Source: Chitinophaga nivalis (GTDB taxonomy: Bacteria; Bacteroidota; Bacteroidia; Chitinophagales; Chitinophagaceae). From it: DNA of 64,000 bases. The first letter of the stretch is position 1. Every line of letters begins with the position of its first letter. Location: the NCBI RefSeq assembly GCF_025989125.1, contig NZ_JAPDNR010000001.1, positions 2,524,301 through 2,588,300 of the forward strand. The letters run 5' to 3'. Made by a program: the position numbers and the translations under genes. This document shows, piece after piece, positions 26,630 to 33,670 of this stretch. The notes beneath the pieces were generated by a model. It worked only from the letters and a program-made list of their open reading frames with translations, ran no database searches and was not told the DNA's origin.

Positions 26630-27046
26630 ATGTTTATCAGTACAACAACAATCAGGGTACGTTATGGGGAAACAGACCAGATGGGATACCTGTATTATGG
26701 CAATTATGGTTTGTATTACGAAGTAGGCAGGGCAGAAGCGATCCGCGAACTGGGATTTACCTACCGGGAGCTGGAAGAGCAGGGCGTAATTATGCCTGTG
26801 GCAGAATTAAACGTCAAATACCTGCGGCCGGCATTTTATGATAACCTGATAACGGTAAAGACTATACTGAAAGAAATGCCGAAAGGTTCTAAAATACAGT
26901 TTCACAGCGAGTTGTACAACGAAAAGAACGAATTGCTGAATGTAGGGGTCACCACCCTGGTATTCATTGATGTGAAAACCCGTGGAAAAGCAGGATTGCC
27001 GGAAGAACTGCGGCACCGGCTGGAACCGTTTTTTGTGGAGCAATAG
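26630..27046 (+). CDS. Acyl-CoA thioesterase (4HBT, YbgC/FadM-like)
   Basis: A 138-residue hotdog-fold thioesterase. The catalytic loop RVRYGETDQMGYLYYGNYGLYYEVGR contains the conserved acidic residue followed by YYGNY, as in the 4-hydroxybenzoyl-CoA thioesterase/YbgC group. It probably hydrolyses acyl-CoA esters in the cytoplasm; the chain-length preference is unknown. Likely co-oriented with, but not clearly coupled to, the DoxX gene. Confidence 0.88.
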   Translation: MFISTTTIRVRYGETDQMGYLYYGNYGLYYEVGRAEAIRELGFTYRELEEQGVIMPVAELNVKYLRPAFYDNLITVKTILKEMPKGSKIQFHSELYNEKNELLNVGVTTLVFIDVKTRGKAGLPEELRHRLEPFFVEQ

Positions 27047-27161
27047 TTGTTATCTTCCCGGCTATATCAGGCATCACCGGTGTTCCGGCAATTATTCCGG
27101 CAGTGTTCCTGTTGGGATATCCGGGAAGATGCGTAATTTTTAATTCCTAAAAAGGGCGTGT

Positions 27162-28409
27162 ATGTCAAAGATTACCACAAGCATTATTACGATCGGAGAT
27201 GAACTGCTCATCGGGCAGACCATTGATACCAACTCGGCCTGGATAGCACAACAGCTGAATGCGATGGGGATATGGGTACACAGGCGTGTAGCCATTGGCG
27301 ATATCAAAAAAGATATCCTGGAAGCACTGGAGAGAGAAGCTGCGGTATCAGATATTGTATTGATAACCGGTGGTTTAGGGCCTACGGCAGATGATATTAC
27401 CAAACCCACCCTTTGCGAATATTTCAATACACGGCTGGTGCAGGATGAAGGCGCCCTCCGGAATGTGCTGCATATTTTTGAAAGCAGGGGACTACCGATG
27501 CTGCAGCGGAATGTAGACCAAAGCATGGTGCCGGAAGCCTGTACGGTTATTCAGAACCGCCGGGGTACCGCACCGGGGATGTGGTTCGAAAAAGAAGGAA
27601 AAATCTATGTTTCCATGCCTGGTGTGCCGCACGAAATGCAGGGCATCATGGAAGATTATGTACTGCCGCAGCTGGGTACTCATTTCCAGACACCGGCTGT
27701 ACTGCACCAAACCCTGGTGACTTCCGGTATGGGAGAGTCTTTTGTAGCAGAACGGCTGACCGCTTTTGAAGCGGGTTTACCACCCTATATCAAACTGGCG
27801 TATCTGCCCAGTTACAGCCTGCTGAAACTGCGGCTCACGGCTTTCGGAGACGATAAAGTAGTGACAGCCGCCGCTTTGAGCATACAATTTCAGGAATTGA
27901 AAAAACTCCTGGCCGATATCACCGTTGCCGATCAGGATATCAGCATCGGAGAGGTGCTGGGATTATTACTGAAAGAAAAAGGGAAAACGGTAGGTACCGC
28001 TGAAAGCTGTACCGGCGGACAAATATCCAGCTGGATTACCGCTATTCCCGGCAGTTCGGCCTATTTTAAAGGCAGCGCCGTGACTTATGCCAATGAAACA
28101 AAAATAAAATTACTGGGCGTAAAACCGGAAACCCTGGCAGCACATGGCGCCGTCAGCGAAGAAACCGTACGGGAAATGCTGGCAGGTGCGCTCCGTTTGC
28201 TGGAAACAGATTATGCCATTGCGGTATCGGGTATTATGGGACCGGATGGCGGTACGCCGGAAAAACCGGTAGGTACCGTGTGGATGGCCGTGGGCGACAA
28301 CAACCGGACAGTCACCGTGAAACACAGGTTACGTTATGACCGCGACCGGAATATTCAGATGACGGCAGTTTTTGCCATGAATGAATTGCGTAAACTGATC
28401 TTGCAATAA
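27162..28409 (+). CDS. cinA: CinA family nicotinamide-nucleotide amidase
   Basis: A 415-residue two-domain CinA. The N-terminal MoaB/MogA-like domain (about residues 1-250) opens with SIITIGDELLIGQTIDTNS and has ITGGLGPTADD. The C-terminal PncC-type NMN deamidase domain (about 262-410) contains VGTAESCTGGQISSWI with its nucleophile Ser and AVSGIMGPDGG. The pair recycles pyridine nucleotides. Full length, no sign of damage. Confidence 0.95.
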   Translation: MSKITTSIITIGDELLIGQTIDTNSAWIAQQLNAMGIWVHRRVAIGDIKKDILEALEREAAVSDIVLITGGLGPTADDITKPTLCEYFNTRLVQDEGALRNVLHIFESRGLPMLQRNVDQSMVPEACTVIQNRRGTAPGMWFEKEGKIYVSMPGVPHEMQGIMEDYVLPQLGTHFQTPAVLHQTLVTSGMGESFVAERLTAFEAGLPPYIKLAYLPSYSLLKLRLTAFGDDKVVTAAALSIQFQELKKLLADITVADQDISIGEVLGLLLKEKGKTVGTAESCTGGQISSWITAIPGSSAYFKGSAVTYANETKIKLLGVKPETLAAHGAVSEETVREMLAGALRLLETDYAIAVSGIMGPDGGTPEKPVGTVWMAVGDNNRTVTVKHRLRYDRDRNIQMTAVFAMNELRKLILQ

Positions 28410-28445
28410 GGAATAGCGGCATGTGCCGAATTGAGACAATTCCCT

Positions 28446-28453
28446 TATTTTTG
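28446..28453 (+). promoter_or_regulatory. -7 element of the E2 gene
   Basis: TATTTTTG matches TANNTTTG and lies 27 bp before the ATG at 28481; the -33 box is unclear. Confidence 0.4.
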
Positions 28454-28480
28454 TTCCGCACTAAAGCAAAAATCAATCTT

Positions 28481-29806
28481 ATGGCCATTGTAGAATTGGT
28501 AATGCCAAAAATGGGGGAAAGCATCATGGAAGCCACCATCTTGCGTTGGCATAAACAGACCGGAGATCACGTAAAAGTAGATGAAACGGTACTGGAAATT
28601 GCCACTGACAAAGTGGATAGCGAGGTTCCTTCTATCGCGGAAGGAACGATCACGGAAGTGCTCTTCAATGAAAATGATGTAGTACCGGTAGGTACGGTAA
28701 TTGCCCGCATTAATACCAATGCTGATGCAGCCGCAGTGGCTGCCCCTGTAGTTCCTGCCGCTCCTGTAGCCAGCGAACCTAAGTTTACCACCGTTCCCGC
28801 TCCCGTAGCCGCTGTACAGGAAGCTCCTGCTGCCGGCGGTGCAAAGTTCTATTCCCCATTGGTACTCACCATTGCACAACAGGAAGGCGTAAGCTTTGCT
28901 GATCTGGAAAAAATTCCAGGTTCGGGCAATGAAGGCCGCGTTACGAAAAAAGATATTTTACAGTTTGTAGCAGACCGCAAAGCAGGTAAGATCATTGCAG
29001 ATGTTACCCCTGAACCGGTAACTGTGACAGCTCCGGTGGCAGCACCTCGCAGCACACCAGCGGTTACTACTACGGTAGCATCGCCTGCTTACAGTGGCAA
29101 TGTGGAAATTGTGGAAATGGACAGAATGCGGAAACTGATTGCCAATCACATGGTGATGAGCAAACAAACCAGCCCGCATGTGACCAGCTTTGCAGAAGCA
29201 GATGTCACCAACATCGTGAAATGGCGCGATCGGGTAAAAGGAGCATTTGAGAAACGTGAAGGAGAGAAGCTGACGTTCACCCCACTGTTTGTAGAAGCTG
29301 TGGTAAAGTGTATCAAACGTTTCCCACTGGTGAACTGTTCCCTGGATGGCGACAAGATCATTATTAAGAAAGATATCAATATAGGTATGGCTACGGCACT
29401 GCCTACCGGTAACCTGATTGTACCTGTTATTAAAAGCGCAGATGTACTGAACCTGGTAGGACTGACCAAACAGGTGAATCACCTGGCCAATGCTGCCCGT
29501 CAGAATAAACTGAAACCGGAAGATACGCAGGGCGGTACTTTCACCCTGACCAACGTAGGTACCTTTGGTAGCCTGATGGGTACGCCTATCATTAACCAGC
29601 CGCAGGTAGCGATTCTGGCCGTGGGCGCCATTAAAAAACGTCCTGTAGTCATCGAAACACCGGAAGGTGATACCATCGGTATCCGCCATATGATGTATTT
29701 ATCACTCTCCTATGATCACCGCATTGTAGATGGATCATTGGGCTCTTCTTTCCTGAGTGCAGTAGCACAGGAACTGGAAAATTTTGATCCCGGAAAGAGT
29801 ATCTAA
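28481..29806 (+). CDS. 2-oxoacid dehydrogenase complex E2 (dihydrolipoyl acyltransferase)
   Basis: A 441-residue E2 subunit. The N-terminal lipoyl domain carries the lipoylated lysine in EIATDKVDSEV (Lys44). An Ala/Pro/Val-rich linker leads to an E1/E3-binding domain (YSPLVLTIAQQEGVSFADLEKIPGSG region). The C-terminal catalytic domain ends with the active-site motif SYDHRIVDG (His near 413). Whether it serves pyruvate, branched-chain or another 2-oxoacid complex cannot be told here; no E1 or E3 gene is adjacent. I start at ATG 28481 because it begins directly with the lipoyl domain MAIVELVMPKMG. Confidence 0.93.
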   Translation: MAIVELVMPKMGESIMEATILRWHKQTGDHVKVDETVLEIATDKVDSEVPSIAEGTITEVLFNENDVVPVGTVIARINTNADAAAVAAPVVPAAPVASEPKFTTVPAPVAAVQEAPAAGGAKFYSPLVLTIAQQEGVSFADLEKIPGSGNEGRVTKKDILQFVADRKAGKIIADVTPEPVTVTAPVAAPRSTPAVTTTVASPAYSGNVEIVEMDRMRKLIANHMVMSKQTSPHVTSFAEADVTNIVKWRDRVKGAFEKREGEKLTFTPLFVEAVVKCIKRFPLVNCSLDGDKIIIKKDINIGMATALPTGNLIVPVIKSADVLNLVGLTKQVNHLANAARQNKLKPEDTQGGTFTLTNVGTFGSLMGTPIINQPQVAILAVGAIKKRPVVIETPEGDTIGIRHMMYLSLSYDHRIVDGSLGSSFLSAVAQELENFDPGKSI

Positions 29807-29903
29807 TATCACATAACATATTATCAGTGAAGCATTATGCCGGCGCTAACGGAGCCCGTATAATGCTTCGCTGTTTACAGGCATCACCGGTTATACCGGA
29901 CGC

Positions 29904-29942
29904 AAAAAAAGAGGGCCCTCCAATGGAAAGCCCTCTTTTTTT
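29904..29942. terminator. Bidirectional terminator between E2 and RNA-binding protein genes
   Basis: AAAAAAAGAGGGC pairs with GCCCTCTTTTTTT, giving T-runs on both strands between convergent genes. A second inverted repeat, GAAGCATTAT/ATAATGCTTC (29829-29869), lies just before it. Confidence 0.9.
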
Positions 29943-29967
29943 GTTTCTTTGTGCCCGAATAAGGGGA

Positions 29968-30288
29968 TTAATAACGACGATCGCGGGAACCGTATCCGCC
30001 ACCGCCACGGTTGTTACCACCACCACCTTTGAAATTATTATTCGGTTGTTTGGGTCTTGCTTCGTTTACCATCAATTGCTTTCCTTCGATTTCGCTGCCG
30101 TTCAAACTATCCATAGCCTTTGCTCCTTCATCTTGATTAGGCATTTCCACAAAACCAAAACCACGTGAGCGGCCGGTTTCATGGTCCTTGATAACCTTAG
30201 CGGAGGTAACCTCTCCAAATTCGCTGAAAATCTGATGAAGATCTTCATCGTTCAACCTATAATGCAGGTTGGCTACGTAAATGTTCAT
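29968..30288 (-). CDS. RRM-domain RNA-binding protein
   Basis: A 106-residue single RNA-recognition-motif protein. RNP2 is IYVANL near residue 3 and RNP1 is RGFGFVEM around residue 43. A Gly/Arg/Asn-rich tail (FKGGGGNNRGGGGYG) follows. Such small RRM proteins are frequent in Bacteroidota and cyanobacteria and are often cold- or stress-regulated. The A/T-rich 250-bp leader region upstream has no clear promoter match. Confidence 0.93.
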   Translation of the reverse strand: MNIYVANLHYRLNDEDLHQIFSEFGEVTSAKVIKDHETGRSRGFGFVEMPNQDEGAKAMDSLNGSEIEGKQLMVNEARPKQPNNNFKGGGGNNRGGGGYGSRDRRY

Positions 30289-30542
30289 GATAACTGAAAT
30301 TAAAAAAATGAAAAATAATATACTTGAAGTTATGAAAATTACGCTAATAAAAAAGTTGGCAATGAAATATTTTTAAAAGGCCTCCTCCTTTTACCCCCTC
30401 CATACTGCTTTATATCCTTACTGGATAAAGATTTTAAGGTGATGGAAATATATTTTAAAATGCCTCTCCAAACGTCAAAAACAAGCCTTTTTACCGTTTT
30501 TTTTTCGTAAATTCAGGATATGATCCATTAAATTAATTACTT

Positions 30543-31262
30543 ATGGGAGTGCTGAGTGATACCTGGTTTGCAGATGGTTATATCGATTTTGAATTGAAAA
30601 AATATACCTTGCTCGCCTATCTGCAAGACATCAACCGATACTTCAATCAGAGCAAGCTTTATCCCCAGTTGGCCGACATCATCTTTCACTACAACAATCT
30701 GGTCGCTTTCCGGGAGAATAAACAATTTCTGCAGCAACAGTTTCCCAAACGCCTGACCGCCGTGAATATCGAAAAACTGCAGCTGTTGTACGAACAGCTG
30801 ATTGCAGATGATGAACTGATGCAGGAACTGGAACAGATTATCCAGTATTCACTGCCACAGCTGGATACCACCATTAAGGAAGGCACGGAAATCTATGAGT
30901 TTGTGGAAAACAAGCTGAGTATTTGTCCGGTAGGACTGATGCCGCTGGAACCTACCGAAGGCTATCTGCTACTATGCGACGGCCGTTGCCGGGATACGCT
31001 GGTTTATGTTTACCGGCTCACCATTTTCGAACGGCATGATGAAAAATTCAGAGGCATTCATACGGCTTACCTGAAAGCCTATAAAAAAGACCTGGTGCAT
31101 ACCAGCAATCATATCAAAACAATGCTGATCCGGGAACGCACCGACCTGCCCAATCCGGCTGTTTATTGTGTGGAAACACCGCTGATTGTACCGGTCGATG
31201 AAACCCTGCTGCCCATTGCCAAAAGGAGCCTGGTCAAATATATTACGCAGCATGCCGCGTGA
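30543..31262 (+). CDS. Conserved-looking protein of unknown function
   Basis: A 239-residue cytoplasmic protein (no signal peptide or membrane helix). The first half is helical (FELKKYTLLAYLQDINRYFNQSKLYPQLADIIFHYNNL). A central part with GTEIYEFVENKLSICPVGLMP precedes mixed strands and helices. The middle phrase GYLLLCDGRCRDTLVYVYRLTIFE looks structured and conserved. I do not recognise the family. It ends at a perfect palindromic terminator shared with the convergent DUF4230 gene. Confidence 0.7.
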   Translation: MGVLSDTWFADGYIDFELKKYTLLAYLQDINRYFNQSKLYPQLADIIFHYNNLVAFRENKQFLQQQFPKRLTAVNIEKLQLLYEQLIADDELMQELEQIIQYSLPQLDTTIKEGTEIYEFVENKLSICPVGLMPLEPTEGYLLLCDGRCRDTLVYVYRLTIFERHDEKFRGIHTAYLKAYKKDLVHTSNHIKTMLIRERTDLPNPAVYCVETPLIVPVDETLLPIAKRSLVKYITQHAA

Positions 31263-31267
31263 AAAAT

Positions 31268-31293
31268 AAACCGCCTTTCCGGAAAGGCGGTTT
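31268..31293. terminator. Perfect palindromic bidirectional terminator
   Basis: A 26-bp perfect palindrome: AAACCGCCTTTCC joined to GGAAAGGCGGTTT. It separates two convergent genes by 48 bp in total. Confidence 0.85.
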
Positions 31294-31310
31294 GCTATTG
31301 CAGGTATGCG

Positions 31311-31934
31311 TTATTGTAACGGCGGTTGTTGGGTAGGTGTACCAAATTGAATATCCAGCGTATATTCCTTTTCCTTTAGAAAAGGTGCATAGTATTGATG
31401 CAGAATACTGCGGATTTTTGCTTTGGAATGTTCTATATACACCGTATTATTTTCCAGCTGAGCCCTGGAAGTCTGGTATAGTTTCTTCTGTGCATCCGTA
31501 TAGGTTTCATCATTCTGAAACAGCAGCCAGCCCTTACGATTGGCCGTTTCCATCTTATCCATTTTCAACTCATAACTGAGCAATACCGGCGCGGGCAGAC
31601 TGATAGTAATCTTTTTACCGTTAGTGGCTACCCGAAATGTTTTATCGTTGATATTGACACCATATTTCGCCTGATAAGGAATGGATACCCATACCGTGTT
31701 TTCCAGGAATGTTTTCCGGATATTATCGCCCCAGTCGCCGTTGTCTTCCACATTGCTGCGTTTCAGACTCGCGTTGCCCTGCACATCGAGACTGGCCAGT
31801 TCCGCAATCTCTTTGATAATCGTGCTGTTGGAAATCACCTGCTGATTCAGGTCCGTACCACCGAAACGTTTGCCCAACCAGAATATCAGGATCGCCAGCA
31901 ATAAGGCGGCTGCCAGGTATATGATCTTTTTCAT
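31311..31934 (-). CDS. DUF4230 family protein
   Basis: A 207-residue protein with one N-terminal membrane helix (IIYLAAALLLAILIFWLGKRF) and an extracytoplasmic domain. The sequence IIKEIAELASLDVQG, WVSIPYQAKYGVNIND, a strand with KKITISLPAPVLLSYEL and a helical C-terminus (KAKIRSILHQYYAPF) match the DUF4230 pattern. Its function is unknown. It starts 157 bp after the acetyltransferase stop, with a long hairpin between. Confidence 0.8.
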   Translation of the reverse strand: MKKIIYLAAALLLAILIFWLGKRFGGTDLNQQVISNSTIIKEIAELASLDVQGNASLKRSNVEDNGDWGDNIRKTFLENTVWVSIPYQAKYGVNINDKTFRVATNGKKITISLPAPVLLSYELKMDKMETANRKGWLLFQNDETYTDAQKKLYQTSRAQLENNTVYIEHSKAKIRSILHQYYAPFLKEKEYTLDIQFGTPTQQPPLQ

Positions 31935-32006
31935 GCATGTAAATTACTAAAAAGCAGGGAGCTGACAATCTGCAGTCGGGGTGTTGCCCGTCAATAGCGG
32001 CGTAGA

Positions 32007-32066
32007 ATAACGATGTCCTGTAAAAAAAAGAAGTGGTTGACTATCTCTTTTTACCCGACATCGTTA
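32007..32066. repeat. Long inverted repeat between acetyltransferase and DUF4230 genes
   Basis: ATAACGATGTC (32007-32017) pairs exactly with GACATCGTTAT (32056-32066), and inner GTAAAAA pairs with TTTTTAC. It lies downstream of the acetyltransferase on the minus strand. No T-run follows, so it could be an mRNA end structure or a small mobile-type repeat. Confidence 0.5.
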
Positions 32067-32091
32067 TCATGTTGCCCATCAGTACCAGGAT

Positions 32092-32535
32092 TTACAGGTA
32101 GGGCTGGGGGCGATGGAGTTGCAGAAATTTCTGCGGATCGGTAATGTCTGTGAAACCAAACTGCCGGTACAGGCTGTGGGCATCTGCTGTTACCAGCAGC
32201 CATCTCCGTAAACCTTGCAGATCGGGATGTGCTATCACGGCACGCATGATAAACTTCGACAAACCTTTACCCCGATGACTGGTCACAACAAATACGTCGG
32301 CCAGGTAGGCAAAGGAAGCACCATCTGTAATCACCCGGGCAAAACCAATCTGCCGGTTGTCGTGATACAAGCCGAAACACAGAGAGCCGGCAATGCATTT
32401 TTCTACAATGCTGAGCGGAATACCTTGCGCCCAGTAAGATTCAGTAGCTAAAAACTGGTGAATCACTTCCGTGTCCAGCTTTGATTTGTCTGTGGAAATA
32501 AGGTAATCTCCTTCCTGTACGGTGATGTTGGTCAT
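32092..32535 (-). CDS. GNAT family N-acetyltransferase
   Basis: A 147-residue GNAT protein. The acetyl-CoA-binding motif A is VTSHRGKGLSKFIMRAVI (Q/R-x-x-G-x-G/A pattern), preceded by FARVITDGASFAYLADVFV and followed by LVTADAHSLYRQFGF. This is the YesJ/Aac-like form common in Bacteroidota. Substrate unknown. Minus strand, with the AraC-type gene 75 bp upstream. Confidence 0.88.
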   Translation of the reverse strand: MTNITVQEGDYLISTDKSKLDTEVIHQFLATESYWAQGIPLSIVEKCIAGSLCFGLYHDNRQIGFARVITDGASFAYLADVFVVTSHRGKGLSKFIMRAVIAHPDLQGLRRWLLVTADAHSLYRQFGFTDITDPQKFLQLHRPQPYL

Positions 32536-32610
32536 ATGCCGGTACTGTTTAGCGGATGTAGCATAATATTACGGATACTAAAATAGGTAATATATCAACA
32601 TCCGGGCAGA

Positions 32611-33456
32611 CTAACTGGCTACTGCCACGCGGGTATTTGCCGGCATATGCGCTATGGTAGCAGCAGCGGCGGCCGGTGCAAAATAGGCCGGCGTTTCTCC
32701 GTGAAACAGCAGATAATCTTTGATGAACATCGCCTGGTTGTAGTACTGCGTGGGCGTAATAGCTGCCTGCCATTGTGGTAACCGCAGGTCCTGCAGGGTA
32801 CGCAGGGCAGTTTTATAGCGGATCATGCGGGCATACAACTGTGGCGGCAATCCTACAACGGCCGTGAACCGACGTTCCAGCGTAGGGCGTGACAGATGGA
32901 AATGGTGAGAGAGTTCAGGCAGACTTACATTCCCCTGGTTGCACAGGAGGTAATCCGCGATTTCGTCTATTTGTTGCAGACCACGGGTTTGTTGTGCCAT
33001 GGCTGCTTTACAGGCATTATTCAGGTGCGGTATCATGGCCTCCGGTGTAGACAGCGTGGCTAATGTGGCCGGCAGTTCCTGCCAGTGCGGCAGGTCCAAT
33101 ACATCCAGGTTACGGTAATAGTTGGTGAAATGAGCCGCATCGAGTCCGAGTACCCGGTAACAACCGTAGGCATTCAACTGGATGACCGCCATTTTAATCG
33201 GGCCACGTACCTGCAGCTGACAGGCGCAGGTGAAATGGCCGATGATGGCATTTTGCGGCAACGTGAAAGCCGGGTGATGGGCCGGTTTGATCGTTGCTTC
33301 GCCTTCCAGTATACATACGATATACTGGTCGCCGAGGGCTAAAAGGTTTTGCGGGAGTTGTATCAGCCCCTGGGTATTATCTTCCCAGTAATAATATTGT
33401 TTTACAAACGGATGCAGGGCATCTTCCGGGCAATAAATATGGAAGTTCATAGGCAT
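32611..33456 (-). CDS. AraC-family transcriptional regulator
   Basis: A 281-residue regulator. The N-terminal sensor domain (CPEDALHPFVKQYYYWEDN opening) is of the DUF6597 type often found with Bacteroidota AraC proteins. The C-terminal AraC DNA-binding domain covers about residues 160-262, with VSLPELSHHFHLSRPTLERRFTAVVG as first helix-turn-helix and the usual later FIKDYLLFHGETPAYF. A tail of about 25 alanine-rich residues follows. ATG at 33456 or 33450. The target is unknown. Confidence 0.88.
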   Translation of the reverse strand: MPMNFHIYCPEDALHPFVKQYYYWEDNTQGLIQLPQNLLALGDQYIVCILEGEATIKPAHHPAFTLPQNAIIGHFTCACQLQVRGPIKMAVIQLNAYGCYRVLGLDAAHFTNYYRNLDVLDLPHWQELPATLATLSTPEAMIPHLNNACKAAMAQQTRGLQQIDEIADYLLCNQGNVSLPELSHHFHLSRPTLERRFTAVVGLPPQLYARMIRYKTALRTLQDLRLPQWQAAITPTQYYNQAMFIKDYLLFHGETPAYFAPAAAAATIAHMPANTRVAVAS

Positions 33457-33587
33457 AAGTATGTAGTGTTTTCAGGATATCGTAGTCTCGTGCTGTTCAC
33501 GCCTGTTGCGGCGTCGTGTTCTTATTGTAAATATATGTTAAATGTTTTATATTAATTAAATAATAATTGTTTTAATGGTTCCAGCCT

Positions 33588-33654
33588 ATCTAAAAAAATA
33601 TAACGGATCACGGGAATGTGTTTTGTCCCGGTGATCCGTTATATTTTTTTAGAT
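33588..33654. terminator. Strong terminator after the second S9 peptidase
   Basis: ATCTAAAAAAATATAACGGA pairs with TCCGTTATATTTTTTTAGAT, and the stem continues through TCACGGGA/TCCCGGTGA (one bulge). T-rich arms allow termination on either strand; the peptidase gene ends 17 bp away on the minus strand. Confidence 0.88.
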
Positions 33655-33670
33655 TATCTGATAGCTTGGT

